NCBI GenBank assembly: GCA_900552565.1
Contig: USAK01000012.1
Location: 1 to 50,063 of the forward strand
Length of the DNA: 50,063 nucleotides
Reading direction: 5' to 3'
From: an uncultured Selenomonas sp.
GTDB lineage: Bacteria; Bacillota; Negativicutes; Selenomonadales; Selenomonadaceae
Part shown: piece by piece, positions 8,417 to 16,897 of the stretch
Numbering within the stretch: the first letter of the stretch is position 1
Layout: every line of letters starts with the position of its first letter
Program-made: the position numbers and the translations under genes
Notes under the pieces: model-generated
Told to the model about the DNA's origin: nothing
Databases searched by the model: none
The model's input: the letters and a program-made list of their open reading frames with translations, nothing else

Positions 8417-8505
8417 TGATATTTATGTTGATTCTATAAATATTTTCTGATGATTTTTCTGTATCTTTCTGTTACCTGCCTGAACTGGGTTTTCTGGCGG
8501 CTTTA

Positions 8506-8514
8506 TGCTATACT
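8506..8514 (+). promoter_or_regulatory. Extended -10 promoter of the permease gene
   Basis: TGCTATACT, an extended -10 element, 45 nt before the start codon. No good -35 is seen. It is divergent from the fucO promoter. Confidence 0.45.
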
Positions 8515-8558
8515 GGAAGTATCTATTCCATTCTTTGTAGTTTTATTGAGGAATCATT

Positions 8559-9614
8559 ATGCATCTACGAAATTACCGTACTTCTATTCTTCTGGGCGTG
8601 ACGTTCACGATTCTGCTGTCGACGTTCTGGTATCTGCCCCAGCTGGCGTTCATCATATTCATCTCGATGCTGCTGCAGCTGCTGCTGACGCCGCTCGTCG
8701 ACCGGCTCGAGCTCCATATGAACCGCGGACTGGCGGCGGCGCTTGTGCTGTTTTGCTTCATTGCCATCTGCACAGGGCTGCTCGTGCTCGTCTCGAGTAC
8801 GTTCATCCCGACGTTCACGCGCTTTGTCACGGACTTCCCGCAAATCACGGAAAAACTGCAGAATTCTTCGCTGCTGCGCGACAATATCTACCTGACGCAG
8901 GAGTTTGAGGAGTTCTGGCTCGAACTCAAGGCCGCGAGCGTCGACGCGCTCAAATCGTCGCTGACCGTGCTGCTCTCGATTTTCAGCAAGTTCATCGACA
9001 TGGTCATCATCCTGTTCGTGACGTTCTACCTCTTAAAAGACGGCGACGACATCAAAATCTACCTCGCGAGCCTGTTCCCGCGCCGCGATTACAGCCGCGT
9101 GCTCGCACTCTTCAACCGCATCCTGTCGGCGCTGCGCACGTACATCTGCAGCCAGCTCATCATCTGCTGCCTGACGGGCGCCGTGGTCTTTCTCTATTAC
9201 ACGGCGCGCAGCCTGCCCTATGCCTCGGTCTTTGCCATGGTCTCGGGCATCAGCGAGTTCGTGCCCGTGCTTGGCCCGACGGTCGCGTCGATTTTCGGTA
9301 TTCTGCTGACGGCCACGGTCGACCCGTGGATAGCCGTCCAGACCGGTCTCTTCTACCTGATTCTCACGCAGGTCAACCACAACGTCGTCTATCCGACGCT
9401 GATTGGCAAATCGCTGAATCTGCACCCCGTCGCAATTATCCTCGGCATCATCCTCGGCGGCGAACTCCTCGGCCCTGCGGGCATGTTCCTTGCTGTGCCG
9501 TTCATCGTCATCTGCAAGCTCGTCATCGAGGATATCTACAAAGACCGCGTCGAAATGCAAAAAAAACTTCGTGCTTCCCGGTGGCTCACCAAGAACAAGC
9601 ACGAAGATGACTGA
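8559..9614 (+). CDS. AI-2E family transporter (PerM/TqsA/UPF0118-type permease)
   Basis: 351 residues, ATG at 8559 after GAGG. Typical family layout: hydrophobic pair of segments at about 8-45 and a third near 58-82, a long extracytoplasmic loop (about 85-145), then the conserved half from FVTFYLLKDGDDI onward, with FVPVLGPTVASI and the re-entrant region NHNVVYPTLIGKSLNLHPVAIILGI (quoted parts are the family hallmarks). The C-terminal tail is charged and cytoplasmic. Members export AI-2, act as Na+/H+ antiporters or have unknown substrates, so no substrate is claimed. It converges on the YezD-like gene with 47 nt between. Confidence 0.88.
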   Translation: MHLRNYRTSILLGVTFTILLSTFWYLPQLAFIIFISMLLQLLLTPLVDRLELHMNRGLAAALVLFCFIAICTGLLVLVSSTFIPTFTRFVTDFPQITEKLQNSSLLRDNIYLTQEFEEFWLELKAASVDALKSSLTVLLSIFSKFIDMVIILFVTFYLLKDGDDIKIYLASLFPRRDYSRVLALFNRILSALRTYICSQLIICCLTGAVVFLYYTARSLPYASVFAMVSGISEFVPVLGPTVASIFGILLTATVDPWIAVQTGLFYLILTQVNHNVVYPTLIGKSLNLHPVAIILGIILGGELLGPAGMFLAVPFIVICKLVIEDIYKDRVEMQKKLRASRWLTKNKHEDD

Positions 9615-9633
9615 TTGGCTATCGATTTTTTAG

Positions 9634-9702
9634 ACAGCGCTTCCCGCACCTGCGGCAGGGCTCAGATACCCTCGCCGTCGAGGCCGGTGAAGCGCTGTTT
9701 TT
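9634..9702 (+). terminator. Possible long-loop terminator of the permease gene
   Basis: ACAGCGCTTC (9634-9643) pairs with GAAGCGCTGT (9689-9698), followed by TTTTT. The loop contains a perfect CCGCA-CC-TGCGG hairpin. It overlaps the 3' end of the convergent gene, so function is uncertain. Confidence 0.4.
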
Positions 9703-10012
9703 CGGTGCGCTCGAGCTGCATCAGACGGCCTTTGCGGATGACGAGCACGAGTTTGCCGTACTGCAGCAGGCGGAATTCTTTGCGGATGCGCGCGGAGAGC
9801 TCGGAGAGAGCCCGGTCAGAATACAGGCAGTCCGTGTCCTCGGTGTCGTGCCAGCAGTCGAGCCGCCGCTTTTCGTTCCACTCCACCTGCATGAGCACGC
9901 CGTCCTGCGCGACGAGCACCATCTCCCCGTACCCTATCGTGCAGAGTCCGTGCAGGATGTATTTCATCGCTTTAGGCGGGATTTCCCCCGCTGCTAATCT
10001 GAGCCCAGCCAT
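9662..10012 (-). CDS. Tandem YezD-like (DUF2292) protein
   Basis: 116 residues, ATG at 10012 with GGGAG 7 nt upstream. It contains two copies of one motif. The first (from Y27) and second (from Y85) share YG-x-x-VLV-x-x-x-G-x-LMQ-(V/L)-E-x-x-EK-x-R. This is the pattern of the small DUF2292/YezD family, which is normally a single unit of about 55-60 residues. The linker (about 52-78) is acidic, with two Cys. The first repeat ends KRRL and the second KQRF. Molecular function is unknown for the family. Own promoter at 10078-10106. Confidence 0.65.
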   Translation of the reverse strand: MAGLRLAAGEIPPKAMKYILHGLCTIGYGEMVLVAQDGVLMQVEWNEKRRLDCWHDTEDTDCLYSDRALSELSARIRKEFRLLQYGKLVLVIRKGRLMQLERTEKQRFTGLDGEGI

Positions 10013-10077
10013 CGAATCGCTCCCATCTGTGTTTTCTAAAATATACTAAACTGCTATGTTTTCTATTATTTAATAAA

Positions 10078-10106
10078 ATGATACTATAGCAGGACGCAAA
10101 AGTCAA
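10078..10106 (-). promoter_or_regulatory. Promoter of the YezD-like gene
   Basis: Minus strand: -35 TTGACT (10106-10101), 17-nt spacer, -10 TATCAT (10083-10078). Confidence 0.65.
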
Positions 10107-10122
10107 GCAAAAGTCAGACGCA

Positions 10123-10161
10123 AAAACAGCCAGCTGCGTCTCGGCGCAAACTGGCTGTTTT
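10123..10161. terminator. Intrinsic terminator after the stress-protein gene
   Basis: AAAACAGCCAG (10123-10133) and CTGGCTGTTTT (10151-10161) pair perfectly; usable on both strands. Confidence 0.8.
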
Positions 10162-10195
10162 CGTACGGTCTCATGTTTTTGTGGCCGTGGTCAGG

Positions 10196-10576
10196 TCATT
10201 TGATGACCATGACCGGAATCGGCGATTCTTCGACGACTTTCTGGCTGACGCTGCCGATAAGGGCTCCCTTAAAGAGGCCGAGGCCGCGGCTGCCCATGAT
10301 GATGAGGTCGCTGTGCTCTTCTGCTGCTACACGCATGATGGCCTTCGGGATATTGCCGGTCTCAACGTGTTTTGCTGCTTTGAGATCTTCCGGCAGTTTC
10401 TCCCAAATGCGGTCAAAGACGATATGGCTTGGGATGTCTTTGTTGATATTGCTGGCGACATAGACGAAGTCAAGGTCAGCATGGCATTTCTGAGCAAAGA
10501 AGATTGCCTCATCGACGGCTTTGCAGCCATTGACGGAACCATCAACTGGCACAAGGATTTTCTGGATTCTGCCCAT
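10196..10576 (-). CDS. Universal stress protein, ATP-binding UspA type
   Basis: 126 residues, a little short for the family (about 140). ATG at 10576 with AGGAGG 7 nt upstream. It opens with the UspA strand ILVPVDGS. The nucleotide-binding signature G-x2-G-x9-G-S is complete (G95, G98, G108, S109) and ends at the SPIPVMVIK strand. Members with this signature bind ATP and form dimers. Role in stress survival is family knowledge; the trigger here is unknown. It forms a single-gene unit with a terminator at 10123-10161. Confidence 0.9.
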   Translation of the reverse strand: MGRIQKILVPVDGSVNGCKAVDEAIFFAQKCHADLDFVYVASNINKDIPSHIVFDRIWEKLPEDLKAAKHVETGNIPKAIMRVAAEEHSDLIIMGSRGLGLFKGALIGSVSQKVVEESPIPVMVIK

Positions 10577-10739
10577 AATAAAACCTCCTTATCGAAGTAG
10601 ATTTCTGATTATATGGAGTATTTCGTGCCTGCGGGGGGAAATTCCTTCTTTTCCGCAAGTTTTTTCTTGAGATACGAACATATTTTTTGCTTTTTTGCGG
10701 GCTAATTCTGGAAAAAGCTGCTAATATCAAAAAAAGTTG

Positions 10740-10768
10740 TTGACAAGGGGCGCGGAAATGCATATAAT
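10740..10768 (+). promoter_or_regulatory. Consensus promoter of tRNA-Pro copy 1
   Basis: Perfect TTGACA (10740-10745), 17-nt spacer, perfect TATAAT (10763-10768), 14 nt before the tRNA. Confidence 0.9.
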
Positions 10769-10782
10769 ATTTCTTGTGACTA

Positions 10783-10859
<77 letters not shown>

Positions 10860-10871
10860 TTTGAAATTTTA

Positions 10872-10900
10872 AGCCGTCAACGTTTGTTGATGGCTTTTTT
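10872..10900 (+). terminator. Terminator of tRNA-Pro copy 1
   Basis: AGCCGTCAAC-GTTT-GTTGATGGCT with one G-T pair, then a T-run. Confidence 0.85.
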
Positions 10901-11027
10901 CGTATATGAATTTATAAATTACGGGGACTGGGTTCGGAGAAATAAGGTAGGTCAGCAAAGAGCCGAGGCACCCTATTTCGACCTAGTTACTGACTGGTGT
11001 CTGTTCAAAATTTCTTTTAAAAATTTG

Positions 11028-11056
11028 TTGACAAAGAACGTGGCAGGCAGTATAAT
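11028..11056 (+). promoter_or_regulatory. Consensus promoter of tRNA-Pro copy 2
   Basis: Perfect TTGACA (11028-11033), 17-nt spacer that differs from copy 1, perfect TATAAT (11051-11056). Confidence 0.9.
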
Positions 11057-11070
11057 GTTTTTTGTAACTA

Positions 11071-11147
<77 letters not shown>

Positions 11148-11159
11148 TTTGAATGTTCA

Positions 11160-11190
11160 AGCCGTCAACGTTTGGTTGATGGCTTTTTTC
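11160..11190 (+). terminator. Terminator of tRNA-Pro copy 2
   Basis: AGCCGTCAAC/GTTGATGGCT stem and T-run; the loop is one base longer than in copy 1. Confidence 0.85.
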
Positions 11191-11242
11191 GTATTGAAAT
11201 TACAGAGATGGCGTTCGAGGAGATGAGTAAGTTTCAGTAAGA

Positions 11243-11425
11243 GGCCGGGGAGCTCTTTTTCGGCTTCGTCGCTCAACTAAATGAACACCAAGTTCAGGTT
11301 TCGATGCAAAGCTGTTTTGCCGCCTGCCGCGGCGTTCTCACATCATCGTCTTTCATCATGGCGTTTGGTGTTCAGCCCTGCGGGCAGTCATTTCGCTCCT
11401 GCAGGCGAAATAGAGCTCCCTGGCC
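11243..11425 (-). repeat. Structured intergenic repeat, copy B
   Basis: P1 pairs 11243-11262 with 11406-11425 (19 of 20 positions; sequence GGCCGGGGAGCTC..., quite unlike copy A). P2 pairs GAACACCAA (11283-11291) with TTGGTGTTC (11365-11373). The conserved hairpins GCCGC/GCGGC (11319-11333), GCCCTGCGGGC (11375-11385) and the CCTGCAGG element (from 11398) are present. It is followed by the shared CTAGTTA flank, and the orientation is opposite to copy A. An ORF at 11281-11499 has no support. Confidence 0.8.
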
Positions 11426-11555
11426 TAGTTATACTGCCTGCTATCGGTTCACTGTCCAAGTTTCGCTCCTGCCGACGGAATAGGTGTCCCCTGCCCTAGT
11501 GCCCTAGGTACTTCTCCGCCTTAACACACACCTCAGAATTCCCGCGTACTAAGCA

Positions 11556-11583
11556 AAAAAGCTGCCCATAAGGGCAGCTTTTT
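11556..11583. terminator. Terminator of the purE-purD operon
   Basis: AAAAAGCTGCCC and GGGCAGCTTTTT with a 4-nt ATAA loop, about 130 nt after the purD stop on the minus strand. Confidence 0.8.
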
Positions 11584-11604
11584 CTGCTAATAACGACGTA
11601 ACTA

Positions 11605-11665
11605 GGGTCGGGGGAATGTTTTTCGCCTGCAGGAGCGACGAAGCCGAAAAATATTTCTCTGGCCC
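11605..11665 (+). repeat. Structured intergenic repeat, copy C (internally deleted)
   Basis: Only P1 remains: 11605-11625 pairs with 11645-11665 over 21 positions with G-T wobbles but no mismatch. The CGTAACTAGG flank, the CGCCTGCAGG element and the GCGACGAAGCCGAAA tail are kept. Everything between (P2 and two hairpins) is missing, joined at AGCGA, which occurs at both deletion ends in copy B. Confidence 0.75.
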
Positions 11666-11715
11666 CTGCGAACGCCCCGCTCAATCGCACTCTCCCCTGT
11701 CCCGCGTACTATAAT

Positions 11716-12996
11716 TTATTTCGCGAGTCTCTCGAGTGCACGGTGGGCAATATCGTTGCGGTGGAAGGCACCCTCGAACGAAATCGCATTGACTCCCTTG
11801 TAGGCTTGATCTACCGCGCTGCGTACATCGTCGGCCTTAGCGACAACGCCGAGTACGCGGCCGCCGTTGGTGACGATTTTGCCGTCTTTTTCAGCGGTGC
11901 CGGCATGGAATACGAGCGTGCCTGCGGTCTTTGCCTTTTCGAGGCCGTCGATGACGAAGCCCTTCTTGTAGGACTTCGGATAGCCGCCCGAGGCGATGAC
12001 GACGCAGACGGCGGCGCCATTGCTCCACTGGATGTCTTCGTCTTCGAGCGTGCCGTCGGCGCAGGCGAGCATGATGTCGACGAGGTCGCTTTCAAGGAGC
12101 GGCAGGACGACCTGCGTTTCAGGGTCACCGAAGCGTGCGTTGAATTCGACGACCTTCGGGCCTTCTTTGGTAATCATGAGGCCGGCGTAGAGGCAGCCCT
12201 TGTACGGACGGCCCTCTTTGGCCATAGCGGCAATCGTCGGCTTCAAAATGCGCTCGGTCGCGGTCTTGACCATCTCCGGCGTCATGACGGGTGCCGGTGC
12301 ATAGGTGCCCATGCCGCCCGTGTTCGGGCCTTTGTCGCCGTCGTAGGCGCGCTTGTGGTCCTGCGAGCTGACCATCGGATAGATGGTCTTGCCATCGGTG
12401 AAGGCGAGCAGCGAAGCTTCTTCGCCGTCCATGAACTCCTCGATGACGACGCGGCTGCCGGCCGTGCCGAACGCAGCATCGTCCATGATTTCATGGATGG
12501 CGTCGAGGGCTTCGTCCATCGTCATGGCGACGATGACGCCCTTGCCGGCAGCGAGGCCGTCGGCCTTGATGACAATTGGAGCGCCCTCTTTCTTAACGTA
12601 GGCGCGAGCCTCATCGGCATCGGTGAAGACTTCGTATTTGGCCGTCGGGATGCCGTATTTCTTCATGAGGTTCTTCGAGAACGACTTCGAGCCCTCGATT
12701 TCAGCGGCGCGCTTCGTCGGGCCGAAGGCCTTGATGCCGGCCGCGTTCATCGCATCGACAACACCATTCGTCAGCGGCACTTCCGGACCGACGACGACGA
12801 GGTCGATGTCTTTTTCTTTGGCAAGCTTGACGAGAGCGTCGTTATCCGTGATGGAAACGCCTTCGATGCACTCGGCGATGTCCTTCATGCCCGGATTGCC
12901 CGGTACGGCATAGAGCTTCGTGGCTTTTGGCGACTGCGCGAGTTTCCAGGCCAGCGTGTGCTCACGTCCGCCCGAACCGATTACTAAGATATTCAT
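11716..12996 (-). CDS. purD: Phosphoribosylamine-glycine ligase (GAR synthetase)
   Basis: 426 residues, ATG at 12996 with GGAGGG 7 nt upstream. It joins phosphoribosylamine and glycine with ATP to form GAR, step two of purine synthesis. N-domain MNILVIGSGGREHTLAWKL, then an ATP-grasp domain (KADGLAAGKGVIVA, central SSQDHKRAYDGDKGPNTGG-type loop) and the late NARFGDPETQ metal site, ending with the purD C-domain. Full usual length. It is the last gene of the operon; a terminator-like hairpin (13012-13059) stands directly before its ribosome-binding site, so its level may be set separately. Confidence 0.97.
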   Translation of the reverse strand: MNILVIGSGGREHTLAWKLAQSPKATKLYAVPGNPGMKDIAECIEGVSITDNDALVKLAKEKDIDLVVVGPEVPLTNGVVDAMNAAGIKAFGPTKRAAEIEGSKSFSKNLMKKYGIPTAKYEVFTDADEARAYVKKEGAPIVIKADGLAAGKGVIVAMTMDEALDAIHEIMDDAAFGTAGSRVVIEEFMDGEEASLLAFTDGKTIYPMVSSQDHKRAYDGDKGPNTGGMGTYAPAPVMTPEMVKTATERILKPTIAAMAKEGRPYKGCLYAGLMITKEGPKVVEFNARFGDPETQVVLPLLESDLVDIMLACADGTLEDEDIQWSNGAAVCVVIASGGYPKSYKKGFVIDGLEKAKTAGTLVFHAGTAEKDGKIVTNGGRVLGVVAKADDVRSAVDQAYKGVNAISFEGAFHRNDIAHRALERLAK

Positions 12997-13011
12997 GCTT
13001 CATCCCTCCAC

Positions 13012-13059
13012 AAAAACAGCCCTCTCCCACAGACGTCTCTGCATCTGCGGGGGAAGGCT
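13012..13059 (-). terminator. Internal terminator or attenuator between purH' and purD
   Basis: 16-nt arms (13018-13033 with 13044-13059) pair at 15 positions. On the minus strand TTTTT follows at 13016-13012, right before the purD ribosome-binding site. It should cut a fraction of transcripts. Confidence 0.7.
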
Positions 13060-13067
13060 CTTATTTT

Positions 13068-13661
13068 TTATTTCTTGAGCTGCTCAGCGAGATAATCCTT
13101 GATCATCGTGTCGTAAGCTGCCGTGTGCGCAAAGGCTTCCTGGGCAAGCTCCATGCGCGTGCGGTCATCGACGCAGCCGTTTTTCTGGACCTGCTCGGCG
13201 ATGGCGTCATAGCGGGCCGGATTCGTGATGACCGTGACGAACTTGAAGTTCTTCGCAGCAGCGCGGACCATGGCCGGGCCGCCGATATCGATGTTCTCGA
13301 TGGCTTCAGCGAGCGTGACGTTCGGTTTGGCAATCGTCTCTTTGAACGGATAGAGGTTGACCGCAACGAGGTCGATGCCCGTGATGTGGTGCTCTTCCAT
13401 CTCTTTGACGTGCTCCGGATTGTCGCGGACGGCGAGGATGCCGCCGTGGATGTACGGGTTCAGCGTCTTGACGCGGCCGTCCATGATTTCCGGGAAGCCC
13501 GTGACGTCGCTGACATAGGTGACGGGGATGCCGGCCTCTTTGATGGCCTTCATCGTGCCGCCCGTCGAAACGATTTCAACACCGGCTTCGTGAAGCTTTT
13601 TGGCGAATTCGACAACACCCGTTTTATTCGATACGCTGATGAGCGCGCGTTTAATCTGCAT
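13068..13661 (-). CDS. purH: IMP cyclohydrolase (stand-alone N-terminal domain of PurH)
   Basis: 197 residues, ATG at 13661 with GAGGG 8 nt upstream. It covers only the MGS-like IMP cyclohydrolase half of Pur[48 protein letters not shown]. The usual 510-530-residue protein continues with the AICAR formyltransferase half. Here a stop falls at the domain boundary after [15 protein letters not shown] and no formyltransferase follows, nor is there a frameshifted remnant in the 71 nt to purD. It closes FAICAR to IMP. The formyl transfer must be done by a separate enzyme (PurH C-half, PurV or PurP type) encoded elsewhere. Confidence 0.93.
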   Translation of the reverse strand: MQIKRALISVSNKTGVVEFAKKLHEAGVEIVSTGGTMKAIKEAGIPVTYVSDVTGFPEIMDGRVKTLNPYIHGGILAVRDNPEHVKEMEEHHITGIDLVAVNLYPFKETIAKPNVTLAEAIENIDIGGPAMVRAAAKNFKFVTVITNPARYDAIAEQVQKNGCVDDRTRMELAQEAFAHTAAYDTMIKDYLAEQLKK

Positions 13662-13683
13662 GATTTTTTCCCTCTATTCCCTG

Positions 13684-14295
13684 TTATTTACGGATACGGA
13701 CATGACGGCCGTCGACCTCAAGCTTCCCTTCGCAGTAAAGCTGGATGGCCTTCGGGTAGATGATGTGCTCCTGTTCGAGCACGCGGGCACCGAGCGTCTC
13801 CTCCGTGTCGTCATCGAGCACAGGCACGGCGGCCTGCAGGATGATGGGGCCGCTGTCCGTGCCTTCATCGACGAAATGGACCGTGCAGCCGCTGACCTTG
13901 ACGCCATAGGCGAGTACGTCGCGGTGCGCGTGGGCACCGGGGAAGCTCGGCAGCAGCGCCGGATGAATGTTCATGATGCGGCCGGCGAAATGACGCACGA
14001 AGTACGGCGTCAAAATGCGCATGAAGCCTGCGAGCACGACGAGCGTGACACCGGCTTCGTCGAGGGCCTTGACGAGGGCTTCCTCAAACGGCTGGCGGCC
14101 GTCGAACTTTTTGCGGTCGATGCAGACGGCTTTGATGCCGGCCTTTTCGGCGCGCGTGAGCGCGTAGGCATCGGGCTTGTCCGTCAGCACGATGGCGATT
14201 TCCGCTGAGACTTCGCCGCGGCCGATGGCATCGATAATGGACTGCAGGTCCGTGCCGCGACCGGAGCAGAGTACGCCGAGAATTTCCTTATGCAT
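13684..14295 (-). CDS. purN: Phosphoribosylglycinamide formyltransferase (GART)
   Basis: 203 residues, ATG at 14295. It transfers a formyl group from 10-formyl-THF to GAR. Phosphate loop CSGRGTDLQ; catalytic N109 and H111 in [12 protein letters not shown] and D147 in DSGP match N106, H108 and D144 of E. coli PurN. The start overlaps the purM stop by 8 nt (ATGCATAA), implying translational coupling; 22 nt separate it from purH'. Confidence 0.97.
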   Translation of the reverse strand: MHKEILGVLCSGRGTDLQSIIDAIGRGEVSAEIAIVLTDKPDAYALTRAEKAGIKAVCIDRKKFDGRQPFEEALVKALDEAGVTLVVLAGFMRILTPYFVRHFAGRIMNIHPALLPSFPGAHAHRDVLAYGVKVSGCTVHFVDEGTDSGPIILQAAVPVLDDDTEETLGARVLEQEHIIYPKAIQLYCEGKLEVDGRHVRIRK

Positions 14296-15340
14296 TGAAC
14301 ACGCCGCCTTTAATCGTTACATCGTGGTTGCCGCGGACGACACGGCCGATTTGGTAGACCGTCTCGTTCTTGGCCTTGAGGTCTTTCTTGATGTTCTCCG
14401 CTTCCTCCGGGCTGGCCATGATGACCATGCCGATGCCCATGTTGAACGTGCGGTACATCTCATGCCAGTCGACATTGCCCCACTGCTGCAGGAGCTTGAA
14501 GATGACAGGCATCTGCCAGACGGAGCTGTCAATCTCGACGGCCATGTCCTCAGGCAGGGCACGCGGGATATTGTCGTAGAAGCCGCCGCCCGTGATGTGA
14601 ACCATGCCGTGGATGTCGAATTTCTCGATGAGAGGCAGGCACGTCTTCGGGTAAAGGCGCGTCGGCGTCAGGAGCTCTTCGCCAATCGTCTTGCCGAGCT
14701 CGTCGATGTACTCGTCGCCCTTGAAGCCCTTGTGGTCAAAGACAATCTTGCGAACGAGCGAATAGCCGTTCGAATGAACGCCCGAGGACGGCAGGCCGAG
14801 CAGCACATCGCCTTCCTTGACGCGCTCGCTCGTAATGACCTTCGACTTCTCGACAACGCCGACGGCAAAGCCAGCGATATCGTACTCGCCGACCGGATAG
14901 AAGCCGCTCATCTCAGCCGTCTCGCCGCCAATCAGCGCACAGCCGGACTCTTTGCAGGCATTGGCCACGCCCTTGACGACGGAAGCGACCTGCTCCGGGT
15001 CGAGCTTGCCGACAGCGAGGTAGTCGAGGAAAAACAGCGGCTCGGCACCCTGTACGAGGATATCGTTGACGCACATGGCGACGGCATCCTGACCGATGGT
15101 GTCGTGTTTGTTGAGCATGAAGGCAAGGCGCAGCTTCGTGCCGACGCCGTCCGTGCCCGAAACGAGGACCGGTTCCTTGTATTTGCCGGAATTCAGCGCA
15201 AAGAGACCGCCGAAGCCGCCGAGGTCGCCGAGGACCTCCGGACGATACGTCGCCTTGACGCTGTCCTTGATGAGTTTGACGGAGTAGTTGCCAGCGTCGA
15301 TATCGACACCGGAATCTTTATAGGTAAGTCGTTCTGCCAT
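14288..15340 (-). CDS. purM: Phosphoribosylformylglycinamidine cyclo-ligase (AIR synthetase)
   Basis: 350 residues. It closes FGAM to AIR with ATP. Family marks: [12 protein letters not shown] near the start, [10 protein letters not shown] (61-70), [27 protein letters not shown] and [13 protein letters not shown]. Full length. The 3' end overlaps purN by 8 nt, and 33 nt separate it from purF upstream. Confidence 0.97.
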   Translation of the reverse strand: MAERLTYKDSGVDIDAGNYSVKLIKDSVKATYRPEVLGDLGGFGGLFALNSGKYKEPVLVSGTDGVGTKLRLAFMLNKHDTIGQDAVAMCVNDILVQGAEPLFFLDYLAVGKLDPEQVASVVKGVANACKESGCALIGGETAEMSGFYPVGEYDIAGFAVGVVEKSKVITSERVKEGDVLLGLPSSGVHSNGYSLVRKIVFDHKGFKGDEYIDELGKTIGEELLTPTRLYPKTCLPLIEKFDIHGMVHITGGGFYDNIPRALPEDMAVEIDSSVWQMPVIFKLLQQWGNVDWHEMYRTFNMGIGMVIMASPEEAENIKKDLKAKNETVYQIGRVVRGNHDVTIKGGVFNA

Positions 15341-15373
15341 TTTTTCCCTGTGGTTCCTTTCCTATTTACACGC

Positions 15374-16816
15374 TCAGCACTTTTTGCGCTGTTCAAAAAC
15401 GTATTTGCTGTCGCCGGCCGGCTTGGCCCCATCCTTGATTGGATAAGAGCTGTTGAAGCAGGCGTAGCACATGTCATCGGCATTGAGATGCGGCACGCTC
15501 TTCTTGAGGCCTTCGATGCTCAGGAAGTGCAGCGAGTCAGCGCCGATGAACTGGCGGATTTCCTCGACCGACTTCGTCGCGGCGATGAGCTCTTTGCGGA
15601 CGCTCGTATCGATGCCGTAGAAGCACGGATAGCCGATTGGCGGGCTGCTGATGCAGACGTGGACGGCCTTGGCACCGGCATTGCGGAGCATGCGGACAAT
15701 CTTGCCGCTCGTCGTGCCGCGCACGATGGAGTCGTCGACCATGATGACCGATTTGCCCTCGACGGCGGAACGGATGGCATTGAGCTTGAGCTTGACTGCC
15801 GTGTCGCGCTTCTTCTGCGTCGGCTGGATGAACGTGCGGCCGATGTAGCGGTTCTTGATGAGACCCTCGACAAACGGGATGCCGGCTTCATAGGCAAAGC
15901 CCGTGGCAGCCGTCGTGCCGGAGTCCGGTACGGAAATGACGATATCACCCTTGAAGCCCGACTCGCGCGCGAGCTCGCGGCCCATGAGGAAACGGGCCTC
16001 ATGGACACTCTGGCCGTCGATGACGGAATCCGGACGGGCAAAGTAAATGTACTCGAAGATACAGCCGGCCTTCTTCTCTTCCGTAGCGAACGGATACGAC
16101 TTGAGACCGTTCTCATCGATGACAACCATCTCGCCCGGCAGTACGTCGCGCACGAATTCAGCGCCGACGACATCGAGGCCGCAGGTCTCCGACGAAAGAA
16201 TCCAGCTGCCCTCTTCGGTCTTGCCGATGCAGAGCGGACGGAAGCCCTGCGGGTCACGCGCACCGATGAGCTTGTCCTCGGTCATGATGGTCAGGCAGTA
16301 GCAGCCCTTGACTTTCTTGAGGCTCTCGATGATGCGTTCCTCGATGGTTTCCTTGTGCGAGCGCGCGATGAGGTTCACGATGACTTCCGAATCGATGGAC
16401 GTCTGGAAAATCGTGCCTTCCTGCTCGAGGTTATGGCGGATTTCCGCAGCGTTCGTGAGATTGCCGTTATGTGCGAGCGCAATCTTGCCGCCCGCGTAGT
16501 TGACGAGCAGCGGCTGCGTGTTCGCGAGCAGGCTCGAGCCCGTCGTCGAATAGCGCACATGGCCAACAGCAATGCACTGATTCTCCATGTGCGGGACCTG
16601 ATGGCGGAAAACCTCATTGACGAGGCCCATGCCGCGCGTCACATCCATCCAGGCGCCGTCCGTGATGGCGATGCCCGTGCTTTCCTGCCCGCGGTGCTGC
16701 AGGGCATAAAGGCCAAGATACGTCAGTCCAGAGACATCCTCCGTGTGAGAGTATACGCCGTAAACGCCGCATTCCTCTTTCCATTTCGGTTCTGGGTTGT
16801 AGCCATTATCATACAT
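15374..16816 (-). CDS. purF: Amidophosphoribosyltransferase
   Basis: 480 residues. First committed step: PRPP and glutamine to phosphoribosylamine. A 15-residue propeptide (ending KWKEE) precedes the catalytic C16 of CGVYGVY, so it is of the processed Bacillus type. The four [4Fe-4S] ligand positions are present: C252, C398, C450 and C453 (DMCYACF). PRPP motif VIMVDDSIVRGTTS (357-370) and AHNGNL in the glutaminase half. The Fe-S cluster fits an anaerobe. Second gene of the purE operon. Confidence 0.97.
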   Translation of the reverse strand: MYDNGYNPEPKWKEECGVYGVYSHTEDVSGLTYLGLYALQHRGQESTGIAITDGAWMDVTRGMGLVNEVFRHQVPHMENQCIAVGHVRYSTTGSSLLANTQPLLVNYAGGKIALAHNGNLTNAAEIRHNLEQEGTIFQTSIDSEVIVNLIARSHKETIEERIIESLKKVKGCYCLTIMTEDKLIGARDPQGFRPLCIGKTEEGSWILSSETCGLDVVGAEFVRDVLPGEMVVIDENGLKSYPFATEEKKAGCIFEYIYFARPDSVIDGQSVHEARFLMGRELARESGFKGDIVISVPDSGTTAATGFAYEAGIPFVEGLIKNRYIGRTFIQPTQKKRDTAVKLKLNAIRSAVEGKSVIMVDDSIVRGTTSGKIVRMLRNAGAKAVHVCISSPPIGYPCFYGIDTSVRKELIAATKSVEEIRQFIGADSLHFLSIEGLKKSVPHLNADDMCYACFNSSYPIKDGAKPAGDSKYVFEQRKKC

Positions 16817-16897
16817 GGTGATTTTGTTTCTTCCTTTTCTCTTGTACGCTTGAACTTATATTCCACATCCAGATGAACGTCTTTTTCAGACACTTCA

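Noticed and set aside
7134..8450. 438-codon plus-strand ORF
   Set aside because: Antisense to fucO, whose iron ligands are all in place.
13000..13070. Frameshifted remainder of PurH formyltransferase
   Set aside because: Only 71 nt separate purH' and purD, and they are taken by a terminator hairpin; no formyltransferase codons are present.
14177..16876. 899-codon plus-strand ORF
   Set aside because: It lies wholly antisense to purM and purF, which have clear family motifs. Long antisense frames are expected in GC-rich genes with strong third-position bias.
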